Part shown: in pieces, positions 10,419-22,760 of the stretch
How the letters are laid out: the number at the start of each line of letters is the position of its first letter
How positions within the stretch are numbered: position 1 is the first letter of the stretch
Assembly: GCA_035610835.1 (NCBI GenBank)
Contig: CM069452.1
Location: forward strand, 9,319,109-9,383,108
Direction: 5' to 3'
DNA: 64,000 bases
From: Ophiura sarsii
Lineage: Eukaryota; Echinodermata; Ophiuroidea; Amphilepidida; Ophiuridae
The notes under the pieces: generated by a model
Database searches by the model: none
Told to the model about the DNA's origin: nothing
The model's input: only the letters and a program-made list of their open reading frames with translations
Translations under genes and position numbers: made by a program

Positions 10419-13159
10419 CCACAAAGGTGTAATTTTCGAGCGTTCAAACAATCTTGTTGGTATTAATAAGTTCTCAACATTTTCTTTGAGAGACAAATGC
10501 GTCCTTTTGCTGCTGCTCTACACATTTGTTTCACTTTGGAACAGAGGGATTTTGCAAGAAACGTAACCATGGTAATAGAGAGAAATTCCAAAGAATGATG
10601 TATAACATTGATGGTGTGACTATGTTCACTGAATAATGTATTCATGGAAAATTAACGTATGAATTCTAGGAGTTATATAGGATAAAACTGTGTTGGTGAC
10701 TGAGTAAGATAGACATTGTACAACGCCCACCCATGATATATATTGGAAAATTTTAAACATTCATTCAATTTAAAATATTCACCTGGTATTTAACATAATA
10801 TTCTTCAGTAAATATATAGAATTATACCATTGAATAAATGACAAATAAGATGGCATTTAATGAATGAAAGTTGTCATAACACAAATGTGAAAAATACCGT
10901 CTTATGGTGTGAAGAAGGGCATTGACAGAACTGAATTTCAAGTGAAGACATTCAGTGAGATAAACGAAGTCTTTCACTGTTTGAATATCGTGTGTGGCGC
11001 GGCATCTAATGAACACCAAAATAGAGTAAATACTTCAATAAATCCCTGAAAATACACCGCTTTTTTGTGCTATCCACAAACAGTTGACAAAAGGTTCATG
11101 TTTTACTTGCTAGTGAAAATCCGCTTAAATATTAGTTTATGGTAAGAAAAGGCTTGTTTTCGGCAAAGGTGGCGAAAGTAATTAGGTCTGATCATTTACA
11201 GTCACAACAACTGTTCAAAACCAACAAGTGTACAAAACACTCTAAGTGTTTGATGTTTCTGTTGATGTTACAACATCTATAAGTATTCAACATCACGTGT
11301 TGTTTGATATCGGCACTTCATCCTCCTCTTAGCTATGCATTACAGTTTACACTATTGCGTTTATGCGTAGCGTTTTCACACTACATCGTTAAGACGATAA
11401 ATAAGTGGATTTCAAACACTCACGATGATTGTGTGCACATATCGTGTGTATATTTATTTTCAAAGTGAGCATCGTTGATGTATAGATTTCACACTCACCC
11501 ATCACCTGTGCTTATATGTGTCATATTTTCTTTCAATTCATGTAAGAATGAGATTTGTTATTCTTTCATCTATCTTCATTTCCTATGCTAGTCTAATACC
11601 ACACAGATATCCTGTGTGGCATGGAAATAATGCACATCGCCAGCTTTGAAGGCAACTGCTAACACCTTTATCTCGAAATCGTTGATATTTTCTTGACAGA
11701 AATACAAATATAGAGAACAAATATGTATTTTTCTTTATGTATAATAACCCGCAGGCTATTTTTCTATTTTTCTCTATTTCATCCAGGTCTCGACTAGCCT
11801 CCTTTACGTTTTGATATCAAATTGATACAGGTATAAACAGTATCAGTATTGGTTGCCTTAGCTAGACTCCCCGCCTGAGCCTGCGTGAAATTCTGCCTCC
11901 CGATGCCCGGATGCCGTGACCCGACTTACCGTATACGGTAGTCGCCTTTGTGCAGATTTTAAACTTGTTGTCAAAACAATTTTTTCAATCCATATCATAA
12001 TTTCAAAGTGGTCTAAAGTCAAGCTGAGAATTCAAATAGGTAGTTGTACTTTGTAAGTGGTATTTAATAACAGGCAAGGCCCCTCCCTATCAAATCGCCA
12101 TGGGATATTCGCTTTATTTCGTCGAGCAATAATCAGCTACAAAAAAGTTACATTCCTGAAAACTAAATTGTTTGTTTATTGTTGACACTATTTATAAATA
12201 CTATTATACGAATCTAAATATCAAATTCATTTTTTTTTAATAATACTAGTAGTATAGCCTAAACAAGCAAATAAACCGTAAAATTTTAGAAATCAATATC
12301 ATTCATTTAAGACTTGACCCGTATGGTGTGGATTTCGCAAATTATAGTACCCATAATTCCCCCTGATGTCCGAGGTTTTCCATACGTTGGTGGTCAATGT
12401 TACATGCTGATCATGATGATTACTTAGACATGGTCAAATAGTAGGGGAGTGTATTGATAATACGGCATCTGCACCTCAAAATGACTGTTTAATTTTAGAC
12501 GTCGCACGCGTACTTCAAATTAAATTATAAATGTAATTATCAACATGGCCGGACTGGTAAGTAATAGCCTCGACATGATATTATAATGGCTATAAGAAAG
12601 GGAAAATATGTCCATCTCCAAAACATATTTTTAGATGAGCGTATAGCTTTGCCGATACGGCTTGAATTCCATACCGACGACATCCTGCGCCGACATAAAC
12701 TAATTGCAATCAACAACCCAATAGAAAATGGTCATCTTTTATTCTCTTTCATGAATATCATTCCTTTTTTTTTCCGGTTCCAAAATTATTTTTTTCATGT
12801 GTTAGTGTTACATGATATGTTTTATTAATTAATTCTGCAACAAGAAAAAACTGGAAAGGCTATACCCATGATAAAATAAACGTATCCCACAAGTTGCTTA
12901 CTTCCTTTTCTGCGCGATGCGCTGCTTTCGAGTGCGCATCGGCACGCGGGGCGCTTTGAAGTGCAGCGGTTGCGCCGAATCATGTAGGCCTAATTTTCAT
13001 CCACAACGAACGGCCTGGTAGTAAAAGGCTGCAAAAAGATTTTGAAGCGTCCAATCAAAATCTATATCTTTGTTTACAAATATATATTGTTACTTACGGT
13101 AATAACCGCGTCATCAAGTGATCAACGCAATGTACTGGTGCACATCATGTCGCTATTTA
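10419..13159. other. no gene recognised
   Basis: About 2.7 kb of AT-rich sequence with scattered open frames of 60-80 codons lacking known motifs. Small hairpins are present, for example CCACACAG/CTGTGTGG at about 11600-11620. ATGGCCGGACTG followed by GTAAGT at 12545-12562 resembles a first exon with splice donor, but nothing downstream supports it. Confidence 0.4.
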
Positions 13160-13256
13160 GAGAATAATGACTGCGTAACAACTGTTTTCGTGAATTTGTT
13201 TTAAAATCAGAGGTTTTTGTTCTGGAGGACCAGAAGAACAAGCAGTCATTATTCTC
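13160..13256. repeat. inverted repeat, 15-bp perfect arms
   Basis: GAGAATAATGACTGC at 13160-13174 is mirrored exactly at 13242-13256. The spacer holds a second small inverted pair around GGAGGACCAG. A related word (ATAATGACTGCGTA) occurs near 9955, so this may be a small dispersed element. Confidence 0.65.
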
Positions 13257-14464
13257 ATCGAAAAAGATGCATATTTATCCAAATCGTTGATTTGTACTGA
13301 TATCATTGCGCTAATAATTAATTAATTTTCTTGTTTATTTTGTCCACCCCTTCTTAGTTATTGAAACAGTTCAAATCGGGTCATCCCCTCATTAAAATTT
13401 GTATCATTCAACCAATCAGAAATAAGCTTCAAACGTGTTTCCTCATAACTCATTGAATATTCAGTTTAGGGGCGTGAGGCGTTAATTTGATTGGTCGGTC
13501 AATGAGAGCAAAACAATCGAACACCTCTTGGCGCAGTACTTTCGGGCAATTATTAGTAACCTGCGCTCGGCGTTCGCGTTATCATCTAACAATTAATTTG
13601 ATTGGAATGGAACGCAGATAACGCGATTTTTCATGAAGTAATGAATGGATTTTGGTAGCTACTGCAACTGTTTGCGCGATCAGTCAACTACGCAGGGATA
13701 CCATAAAATGTTACTCTTACGATGTGTTAATATCTTAGAATCTCATTTGTTAAATCCTTGTTACATTAATCTTGATAACACATGGCTGGATGCCCCTGAC
13801 AACAAATACCCCACCCAACCATGCCAACCGCGTTATCCTATACACTAGAATTTTATGGTAACCTTTAAAATATCAACTGTTTCTAATTGACTACCGCCGA
13901 GTATCAATTTCAATCTGGTCCTATATATCTAACCCTTTTGTTTTGATAAGTTTATAGAGTTTGCAAAATTAAATTGCTTCAACGGTGTGATACCGGCTAG
14001 TCTGAATGCTGACGGAGGCACACAAGTTCAGGTTCAAATATCGACACAAACTAGCAATCATCTGCGCTGTATTGCTGTTTTGATTTAACATCTTTATACA
14101 CCTTATAACGTTGTTTAAAAAGTTTTAAACAACTGGCCGGCGTTATTCAAGTACCCAGTTTAAACAACTCAAGAGTTGTAGCCTATAAGCATGATAAGGT
14201 ACTTGGACAGCCCGGTTATTTCCCCTTTTTAAACAACAATTTTTGTGCTGCATAACGTCTGAGCAAACTAATTTGAGTTTGTTTGCCTCAAAACGCCGGG
14301 ACGAATTAATGCAAGTTAATCATAAGAGGTAAAGAGTCCCTTTGTTACGCAAAAAAGGCTGACATCATAAATTCTTAAAATTGTTACATTAAAGTATTCG
14401 ACTGAAATACAGAAATCGTGTTTTTGAGATATGTTGAGGGCGCAACTTCTACCAGACTGAACAC
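13257..14464. other. no gene recognised; small inverted repeats
   Basis: AT-rich. Around 14110-14240 the word GTTTAAAC with flanking AACAAC/GTTGTT is repeated several times in both orientations, including GTTGTTTAAAA mirrored at 14123-14133. A 67-codon frame at 13645-13848 has no recognisable features. Confidence 0.4.
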
Positions 14465-14520
14465 CAGACGACGCTGGTCATGATTGGCCGTAAAATATGA
14501 ATCTCCATTGGTTCAACGTA
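14465..14520. mobile_element. fragment of CAGAC-ended dispersed element
   Basis: Starts CAGACGACGCTGGTCATG and continues with GGCCGTAAAATATGAATCTC, which matches in order the inverted ends of the elements at 17316-17559 and 26101-26337. Only this end is recognisable. Confidence 0.5.
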
Positions 14521-14613
14521 AAAATGGATCTTGATTGTATGATTATTTCATCCTAAAACAACTGGAGATGGAAATTCAATTTCAGTAATGTAAATAATAT
14601 TTCTTTAATTTTT

Positions 14614-14728
14614 GTAACCTCGTACGCATAATTTAACTTTGTATATTCGTGAACGAGACTCGTCTGCTGAACATTTCAGACGATGCCGGACATGGGTATT
14701 CCAAGTTGAATTATGCATACGAGGCTAC
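14614..14728. repeat. short inverted-repeat element (~115 bp)
   Basis: GTAACCTCGTACGCATAATT at the left is mirrored, with three mismatches, by the segment ending ATGCATACGAGGCTAC at 14728. The spacer contains CAGACGATGCCGGACATGGG, an end motif of the CAGAC family, so this may be a deleted or rearranged copy. Confidence 0.6.
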
Positions 14729-14973
14729 GTGTACGAAGAACAGTTAATGATGAAAAAAATTAAGCTTGCACTGGAGTTGAATTTCTAAACTTCAGATGAA
14801 ATCATTCAATTTCAACACGTGGTGATTTTCCCTCCCGAAGAGATTGCATAAATCCCATGGTAATGGATTATGCACCTTGGCTAGGCCTGCCGTAGATTTA
14901 ATGTGACTATTATTTCGATTGGAGCCCAGGATTCAAAACCGGGATCAAGTTGACATGTGATAATCATATTTTC

Positions 14974-15471
14974 GGCAGAAACAAAACCATTCTCTGTGAT
15001 AAAACCATACCAACAAGGGTTTTCAATCAATGTGTGCTACCTACCATGACATACGGTGCCGAAACTTGGTCAACAACCAAAGAAACTGAACAGAAACTTC
15101 TAGTAGCGTAGCGAGCCATGGAAAGGAGGATGTTAAACATAACAATACGAGACAAACAAAAGAACACTACCATTCGTAATAAAACTAAAGTAAAAGACAT
15201 CATTGAAAAAATCAAGGAAATGAAAGGAGATGGGCAGGACACATCGCGAGACAAAATGATAATCGGTGGACGATAAGAACAACCGAGTGGCAATCCCGTA
15301 CAGGCAAAAGGAGAAGAGGCAGGCAGAAACAAAGATGGAGAGACGAGTTAACAGAATACAGAGGAACGACATGGACAAGAGAAGCACAAGACAGACACAG
15401 ATCGAAGATGCTGAAAGAGGGCTTCAGCCTACAGAGAGGCTGAAAAAGCCTAGGTAAAGGTAAAGGTAAAT
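14974..15471 (+). pseudogene. RTE-like LINE, C-terminal end of ORF2
   Basis: The plus frame from 14974 reads motifs typical of the C-terminus of RTE-clade LINE proteins: RVFNQCVLPTMTYGAETW, then RAMERRML, then WAGHIARQND, then GKRRRGRQKQRWRDEL, ending at a stop at 15441. There is an in-frame stop at 15108-15110 and a frameshift near 15222, so it is dead. It ends in a (GTAAAG)n-like tail at 15452-15471, a feature of RTE 3' ends. The endonuclease and reverse-transcriptase core are absent (5' truncation). Minus-strand frames here are shadows. Confidence 0.88.
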
Positions 15472-15983
15472 CATATTTTACACGTATTACATAGTGACGT
15501 ATGGTCATTTTTGGTCAATTTTGTGATATTTGGCCTATTGAACTTAAATGTTCGTTTCTTCAATCGCAATTAATTAATTAGTTGGGTGTATAATGACAAA
15601 GAAAATAGAAATTTTGGCTTTACACAGTGACGTATAGTCCACACGCCACTTTAACACGTTAAACCATAACAAAGTTTAACAAACCGATATCGATTACGTA
15701 GTGACGTATAGTGTATGCGTCACGGTCATTTTAAGAAGCTACTAACATTTCAAATACATGGAAATTCAACATAATCGGTGTCATTTTAAAGATCTTGGCA
15801 AAAGATTTGATTTGGTACTTGGTGCAAGAATCATGTAAACCGAGCAATGCTTTCTGGTGCTATATTCTCCAAACGTGGTCTAAAATCTGCCACTAAATGC
15901 CATTTTAGCTAAATAATTGAATCGTAACTAAATATATCTCATGTTCTGTAAGTAGTAAACTAATGACATTTGGTACGAGGGAA
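15472..15983. other. no gene recognised
   Basis: AT-rich sequence after the RTE tail. It repeats short words such as AGTGACGTATAGT (15480-15720), which reappear near 18335, but I see no clear element boundary. Confidence 0.4.
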
Positions 15984-17054
15984 AGGGGAGGATGGGGCAA
16001 CTTGTCCGGTTAAGCATATTTCATGATATAAAAGATTAAAGCTCGTGTAAATATTTATGGAATTGCTATGAAAATATCACCCATGTAACTGTTTACATAT
16101 AACATATAATCAATGTTAAAAAATATATAAAGAAGAGGCCAATTACCACTAACTGAAAACTTTACTTGGCACGGACCAGTTACCCAAACATTGGGGCAAC
16201 TTGGTCCTATATGTTCCAACGGTTAGAATACACAGAAATCGGTGAATGACAACACGGAAACTAGGCAGTATTTTCTTTACAAACACATTTCCATATTATT
16301 TAACATGTAAAAAGGATACATGTCTCATGAAACCCATGTTTTATACAGTTTTCGTGGTTAACGTGTAAATAGCAGTTTACTAATGGTGTACAAAGCAAGC
16401 GCAATTTTCGACTGCACATTTATTAGATAAAACGGTATGAACCAGCTAAATGGTTACATGGTTGTGTTATTCAGATGCCCCATACATTTGTCTATATATA
16501 CCCCTTTCTTTAATGATTTTATTTACTTCATATAATCATCATTTAGTACTTATAATAAACCAACTTGATATTTAGCCAGTTTTTCATGTTACAGGGGACG
16601 TTTAGTCAATATGACAATGATGACCCAACGGTTAATATACACAAAAAGCAGTGGATAAATACATAAATCATGATATTTCGTCAGCAAATACCTTTACAGA
16701 CACCATTCAAAATATAATTAAGATGTAATTCATAATACCGAGGTTTTAAACCCTTCTAAAGCAATGTCATGTCATATTGCAATCCTTCAATAGCAGAAAT
16801 AGTGGTATTAGACCCGAAATGCCCCAAAATGTCTAAGAACTAGAAAGAATGTGAATTATTTCATATTCTTTCATTTCAAATCACATGTGTAAATACTCTA
16901 AAGTTCCAAATGTTTTGGATTGTAGAAGGTAAGGATATATGTCAAAGTATCAACAAAAGTCGTACTGTTCAAAAGAAAGCAGTATGCCCATACAATTACA
17001 AAATCCTTCATTTCGGACCACTTGCCCCACGGTCCAGTTGCCCCATATTCCCCT
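15984..17054. mobile_element. inverted-repeat element with GGGGCAACT ends (1.07 kb)
   Basis: The left end AGGGGAGGATGGGGCAACTT is mirrored by the right end CAGTTGCCCCATATTCCCCT with three mismatches. The word GGGGCAACTTGG recurs at about 16192 and TTGCCCCACGG at about 17022, suggesting subterminal repeats. The interior is AT-rich without a transposase frame. The superfamily is undetermined. Confidence 0.65.
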
Positions 17055-17315
17055 ACTTGTGCTAAGAATTAGATGTATCAAGTTAAACTAACAATCAGTT
17101 CGATATCTAATTAGCTAATTAATTATTCAAATCTCAAATATGCAAATTAGGTACCTTACACCATTATGTTTTACTACATGATTAGGGCCTCTGACCTCGA
17201 CGCCTATGATACTGACTGACGATATAGCAATATCCTGCTGCGGACGCCGGACGGTATGATATTGGTCAAAAGTTTTGCAACAACAGTGAGGGCGGGCAAT
17301 ATGCTGCTCGTTTTA

Positions 17316-17559
17316 CAGACGATGCCAGACATGGGCTCTTTCACGAATTAACGAAGGACAAACAAACGGTTAACGACGTATTAAATTATAAACAAATTAT
17401 TCGAAAATTGATATTGATCTGGAATTGGTTATTCAACTCCATTTGGTTATCCAACTCCAGGGTTTTAGGATGAAATTATTTAGTGCCAACATTAAAATCC
17501 TTTTTTTACATTAACACCAACGGAGATTCAACATTTACGGCCATTCGTGTCCCCGTCTG
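17316..17559. mobile_element. CAGAC-ended dispersed element, copy
   Basis: Left end CAGACGATGCCAGACATGGG, right end CGTGTCCCCGTCTG, forming imperfect terminal inverted repeats over 244 bp. The right-hand segment AACGGAGATTCAACATTTAC is shared with the copy at 26101-26337. No coding capacity and no convincing target duplication. Confidence 0.55.
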
Positions 17560-17724
17560 CTGAGGTCATTTTTGGTTACATTAAATTGTTATTTTCTTTT
17601 TATGTTGGGCTATGTCGGGGCGGGCTCCTTTGGTTACTCACTTTGTTTGGTCATTTTATCATTTATTTATCACATCATCAACTCATCATCTTCATCTTCA
17701 AATGTTATAGGCTCCTCTGTTTTC

Positions 17725-17940
17725 CTTCCTTTCCTCTTTTCTTTCCTCTTTTCTTTCCTCTTTTCTTTCCTCTTTTCTTTCCTCTTTTCTTTCCTCTTTT
17801 CTTTCCTCTTTTCTTTCCTCTTTTCTTTCCTCTTTTCTTTCCTTTTTTCTTTCCTCTTTTCTTTCCTCTTTTCTTTCCTCTTTTCTTTCCTCTTTTCTTT
17901 CCTCTTTTCTTTCCTCTTTTCTTTCCTCTTTTCTTTCCCT
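17725..17940. repeat. 12-bp polypyrimidine tandem array
   Basis: About 18 nearly perfect copies of TTTTCTTTCCTC. All pyrimidines are on the plus strand and all purines on the minus strand, with a mirror-like arrangement that could form triplex (H-) DNA. Because 12 is divisible by three, long low-complexity frames are open on both strands (a Phe/Leu/Ser/Pro repeat and a Lys/Glu/Arg repeat). I regard them as artefacts. Confidence 0.9.
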
Positions 17941-19533
17941 TTTTTCCCATCCTTTTTTCCCATCCTTCTTTAAGGCTGCAATTTATCTTATTTGATGCTT
18001 GTCTGTCTGTATTTGGCCTCATCAGCAATAAATATTATTTAATGAACACACACAGTTACTCTACACAAAGAAAGCGGCATACAAAGCGTAGCAGATTGCT
18101 AAATTATTTCCAGTGGTACTCTCCGCATATCTGTAAACAAACCAGATTAATCTGAGACAGATAAATGTGGGGATGTGTGTCGTGTGGCAGGATTGTACAG
18201 CATGACCTGCGCTATTCCTACTAAAATGCTGAAAACTAAAGGCAGTGGTATTACATACTTGATCGATAGTGTATACGCATCTTTTAGCATGCAACTTTTA
18301 CATACCGAGAACTTATAAAATTGGTACTACATAGTGACGTATAACTTTTGAACCATATTTTGTGCATTTGAAGGCTGTAATTTCCCCTTATATGAGTATA
18401 TAATTTGAACATCTTAGCTTGCTGCAATTTCTATAGCGACACGCTGACATTATAACTTAGCATTCCCTGCAAACCGATTGTACTGACACTTATTTTTCTG
18501 TTTTTAGCAGTAAACGATGTAATACCAATAGGCTTTCTTTGTTGACGAATTCAAAATTGCACGGCCAACGGTATTGCCACCTTCATCTTCATAAAGTGTT
18601 CACTAAACATTCCCTAGCATTATTGGTCCAATTTTGGCAATGAGGGAGCTGTAAATCCAATCTAAGGCACCACTGTAAGTGATGTTAAGGTGGGGGCGGT
18701 GTAGTGTATTTTGGAGTTAGATTGAGCAGTATCAACCATTAGCACTCATATGATCGAAATAATATTGTACGCAGAGTTGAATCATGTTTGGAGACATAAT
18801 TGAATGTCATGAAAGCTGCAAACGCATCTACTGTGAGGTTGACTAATTTGACGGATTTGCGTGTCATGAAAATTTGTATCAAACAGAGTAGGGCTACGTG
18901 GTGGGTATAAATAATTGTTTTATGATGACTCTCATTGTATTCCATATTTGGGCATCACATACGCGGAAAGACTGCACTTACGACTAGAATACGCACTGAC
19001 GTCATCCTTTGTGAAACACGACGCATTTTAATACAACATCATTATTTTGGGTCCTCGGAGTTTCTCTCGGGCTCCACTCTTCGTAAGATTCTTTGGTTCC
19101 TCGGTGGATATCTTAAGATTCTCCACTAGAAATCCTTATTAACACTGATAATAGCAGTCATACACTAAATTAGGTACTCTCATACAACGGCAAAATTTTG
19201 ATCACTTCACCAGTGAATTTTTCTGTCACCAGTGTCTACAGGTTCCCATTGACATACGGTATTGCAATGAAAGGACCATAACATTGTTAAACATGTTAAA
19301 CGAGGGTCTTTTAGAAGTTTTAGTTGGAATTCAACTTCTTTTTCATATATGGTCATGTTATGTTTATCTGTATCATGTATTATAAGAGGGAAGTCAGGTG
19401 ACCTTTTAGGTGATAATTACTTTAGTGAAAAAGTCGTTTAGGGACAACAGTAATGCTAAGCATAATGGGCCTGACAAGAAATCTTCTTTGGTTAAAATTA
19501 TTATTAACCAATCAAAGAGCTCGTAAACATGGT
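17941..19533. other. no gene recognised
   Basis: AT-rich sequence with frames of 60-80 codons lacking recognisable motifs. No clear repeat boundary noted. Confidence 0.45.
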
Positions 19534-20195
19534 AAGGGATGGCATCCAGATTCGTACGGATTGAAAACCGTAGATCGGAGAGGGTAAACGTTTGCACTGG
19601 CTGTCCGTTCACGGGAGTTGTTCAATGCGTTCGTCAAGCATTCTGCCCTACCATGACAAAAGGAAGTAATGGACAACAGTAAAGTTTTGAGTTATAAGGC
19701 AAAACATGTTTTTGTAAAAAAATTCTGCAAACAATTCAAAAATATACATTAAATGTGACATTAAACTGATATAACATTAGCAGAACATCACTCATCACTT
19801 TTCAAGGCTCTTACAAAAAATCATGATTTGCCTTGTATCTTGTATCTCTGTTGTCCATTACTTCCTTTTGTCGTGGTTTATTTGGTAAAAAGTGAACATG
19901 CTTCCTTTTTGATATGCTAATTACTCATTAATTAAGAATTTTTGAGGGTTCCTGCTATGATAGAATTGTGTATCAATATTATTTCTATCAATTAGTATAG
20001 AAAAACCCATTTTGAAAAAAGTGTCCATTACTTCCTTTTGTCATGGTAGGGCAGCATTGCTAAACACGTATTGATTGGTCATTATTTAACCGCGTTCCGT
20101 TTATGTTTATCTACACAAAACTGTCTGTTTATCCCAGTGCGTTTACCCTCTCCGATCGACGGTTTTCAATCCGTACGAATCTGGATGCCATCCCT
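19534..20195. mobile_element. palindromic element, ~56-bp arms, carrying a nested MITE
   Basis: The segment AGGGATGGCATCCAGATTCG...AGAGGGTAAACG at 19534-19590 is mirrored almost perfectly at 20140-20195. Between the arms lies a separate inverted-repeat element (19643-20054). Removing it leaves a short foldback. No coding capacity. Confidence 0.75.
19643..20054. mobile_element. MITE with CTGCCCTACCATG ends
   Basis: The left terminus CTGCCCTACCATGACAAAAG, continuing to GGAAGTAATGGACA, is mirrored exactly or nearly so by the right terminus ending CATGGTAGGGCAG. A third copy of the same motif (TTACTTCCTTTTGTCGTGG) sits in the middle at about 19855-19876, suggesting internal rearrangement. AGCATT flanks both sides, a possible partial target duplication. 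Confidence 0.75.
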
Positions 20196-21250
20196 AAAAC
20201 AGCAATCCAATAGTGCAACAAATGAAAACTTCCCCACAAGCGCCTCACGACCTAATAGCATCCAGGTTAAGATTGCTCTGTTGAATTTCTTCACATTTAT
20301 ATAATCTATCACAAGGTTTAATATTTGAAAATTAGGGAAAGCATTTTTGATACTGTATAACTAGTTTGGCAGCCCCGTTGTGGGGCTAACCAGCTTGCTG
20401 GTAGGTATCCTCTATCTATCCCCACCCAGGACAATTTACTTAGCACGACGTAACAGCTGCGAGTATCGTTTTGATAGCCGTTGATATTACTTGTATTAAC
20501 AACTATTTGTCAAGATCTCATCATCGCTATCCCGTTACAATTACATCTGACTGAGTACTCGGGTAGGTCGAGTCAAGTACTAATCATTGCATGTTAGTGT
20601 TGCAAGGAACAAAAACTATAAAGAGGTCGCCTTCGTGTATCCAAATCAATGGCAGGATTGTCCTAATACAGCAAAATTGCGGTGTCCCGAGACCGGGGGT
20701 TCAAATATTCTGCTATATATTTGCAAGTAAATTTTACAAGTTAAAGTCAGCATAAGGGGCACATCTGATAAGGTGTTTAATCCAATCATATAGGTCTACT
20801 GGTCTACTATACTAGCTTCATGATTATGCATTGACAATGTTGATTGTGGCGATCGAACGCTCCGTGGTAATTCAATTATAGTTCCACCGATAGAGGGCCA
20901 AAACACCATAAATTTATCAGATGATGGCGGTCACGCGTCTCGGACGACCCAATAATGGCAACGGGAGTGCACCATTTTGAAATATTTTTGACAGTCATCG
21001 TCATCGATGAAAATAATTTTAAAAATAGCATTTACAATGGAGTTGGTTAGCCAACTCCAACATTATTTTAGGTATAATTTAGGCCGCGTTGGTTTTAAAC
21101 CGGCAACACTTGGCGAGCGCGGTATTTGAAATCTCATTTCCTGCACACGCTGTCAGTCGCATATTGTAGATCTCTGTTCTACAGTGCAACTTGTCATAAA
21201 CACCCTTTATTGCAATTTGTTATGCATAGACATGTGTTGGATGTTATGGG
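20196..21250. other. no gene recognised; one small hairpin
   Basis: No recognisable gene. TGGAGTTGG/CCAACTCCA forms a 9-bp perfect hairpin with a TTAG loop at 21038-21059. The same word pair occurs apart near 17430-17460 and 57905-57940. Confidence 0.45.
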
Positions 21251-21660
21251 CCGGTCACACATACGGCGATCAGGCCAGCGATTGCACTGCGCTCACAAAA
21301 TTATCCAAATATGAATAACACGCAGTGAGAGCGCGGAAAACTGTCCGAAATTGTCCATTTATAAATCAAAGTCACTAAACCCTTACACATTCTGCTGCGA
21401 TCAGGCCGGGCTTGAATTACGTTAAAACATTATCAAAACGCCAAGCCAAGCGCATCAAGATCTCCAAGAACCCCTCGGTGACGCAGTGGGAACTGGCTGG
21501 GATGTGAGAGGGTCGTGAGAGGATCCCCATGGTCGCCCTTGAGCGACAGTGCACCGCGCTTGTTTTGTGCATGCACAAAACAAGCGCGAAGGTTCGGCGT
21601 TCTGTTCAGAGCACTGTCCTTGGGTGCTGAAAAAGCCTTGCCTTTGAGTCTTCTCATGGT
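21251..21660. mobile_element. family F element, copy 1 (plus orientation)
   Basis: Starts at CCGGTCACACATACGGCGAT, a variant of the CCCTGTCACAC terminus also used by family A. It continues through CAGGCCAGCGATTGCACTGC to a 34-bp perfect palindrome at 21555-21588. The same landmarks occur in inverted order in the copies at 26870-27308 and 27863-28279. The right boundary is uncertain. No transposase; the open frames here are incidental. Confidence 0.65.
21555..21588. repeat. 34-bp perfect palindrome
   Basis: CGCGCTTGTTTTGTGCA followed by its exact reverse complement with no spacer. It marks a conserved internal position of family F and could extrude a cruciform. Confidence 0.9.
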
Positions 21661-21997
21661 GTCTATGTCGTTCTTTGTACATGTATAATTATGTTGTTCA
21701 CTTGTCAAACCTCGAGAACAGACTGAGCAGGCAGGAGGCTTTTTTAATAGGGCGATTGCACGGGGTCATTAGTTCAAATAATCCTTTAGACAAAGACATG
21801 CATGGATGGAGTCCAATCACTTGGATAAATAAGTTTAACAGGTGTTTGGTATTGCATTTGGGGTGATGATTTGAATCTAATAACTTTCGTGTAATCGCCT
21901 AGCCTTTCATTAAGGCGTTGTGGTGGTGGTGTGTGAAACGCATAAAACGTTGTGCACACATATTGAGCACGTACTAGCAACGCAGACAGTGACTTGG

Positions 21998-22362
21998 ACC
22001 CACTAAGAATGTTTACAGTGTATACTTTAAAGTAGAAACACAATGGGTCGTAATAGGGCTGTCACACATACGGCGATCAGGCATTGCGCTGAAAAAAGTA
22101 TCAAAGCGCCAAGCAAACGCATAAGAACCGATTGGGGACGCAGTGGACACTGGCTAGAGCGGGAGAGGGTCCCCCGTGTAACACGCAGGAAGAGCGCGGA
22201 AAACTGCTCTAAATTGTCGAATTTTTAAAACAAGGTAGCTCTTGGTACGTTCTTATCCCGCTTATCACAATTTCACGGCGCTCTTATTACGACCTATTGT
22301 GTTTCTACTTTAAAGTCTCACGGGTTCTGCGCTTCCTTTAACTGTAAACATTTTTAGTGCGT
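21998..22362. mobile_element. inverted-repeat element enclosing a short F-like copy
   Basis: The arm holding AATGTTTACAG, TTTAAAGTAGAAACACAATG and GGTCGTAATA (about 21998-22057) is mirrored at about 22285-22362. Inside, from 22055, lies AGGGCTGTCACACATACGGC plus F-type words (AAGCGCCAAGC, GACGCAGTGGACACTGGCT), shorter than the other F copies and without the palindrome. Confidence 0.6.
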
Positions 22363-22432
22363 TCTCTGCGTATGTGCGGAGAGTACATAGCGATTGCACG
22401 ACGGGCATTAGATTAACAAACATATAGAAATA

Positions 22433-22520
22433 GTAGATACAGAAGGAATAACAATGATCCATGATTAAAGCACTATAATCACATGGCCGGTCTTTAACAT
22501 TGATTGTTATTTAAATCCTT
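22433..22520. repeat. direct repeat, first copy
   Basis: TAGTAGATACAGAAGGAATA and the following roughly 60 bp recur at 23609-23690 in the same orientation with moderate divergence. The repeats flank an F copy and a reverse-transcriptase remnant, so the interval may be a duplicated or inserted block. Confidence 0.7.
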
Positions 22521-22536
22521 ATAATCCTACCTTATA

Positions 22537-22760
22537 CCCCTGTCACACATACGGCGATCAGGCCTTGCGCTCTCGTTGCGCTGAAAAAAGCCATGCAAAA
22601 CACAGTAAGGTCTCTAAGAACCGAATGGGGACGCAGTGGACACCATCTAGAGCGGGGTAGGGTCCCCATGATCGCCCTTGAGGCCCATACAAAGCGCCGC
22701 GCTTGTTTATGCTCTGCTGCGATCAAATTGCGCTTATAAGTCGCTGTCTGCGTTACTAGT
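22537..22760. mobile_element. family F element, truncated copy
   Basis: The left end CCCCTGTCACACATACGGCG is clear, followed by the F words AACCGAATGGGGACGCAGTG and GATCGCCCTTGAGG. A half-palindrome remnant CGCGCTTGTTTATGC lies near 22700. The right half is missing or rearranged. Confidence 0.6.

Noticed and set aside
12545..12828. Possible first exon ATGGCCGGACTG plus GTAAGT, and a following 80-codon frame
   Set aside because: A single donor-like site without acceptor or conserved downstream coding sequence; the frame has no motif.
15027..15508. Minus-strand frames of 84-101 codons
   Set aside because: Antisense shadows of the RTE LINE remnant.
17547..18155. 202-codon plus frame and Lys/Glu/Arg minus frame
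   Set aside because: Produced by the 12-bp polypyrimidine array. Flanking codons show nothing recognisable.
20690..20720. tRNA-like GGGGGTTCAAAT
   Set aside because: Only a partial B-box match, no cloverleaf.
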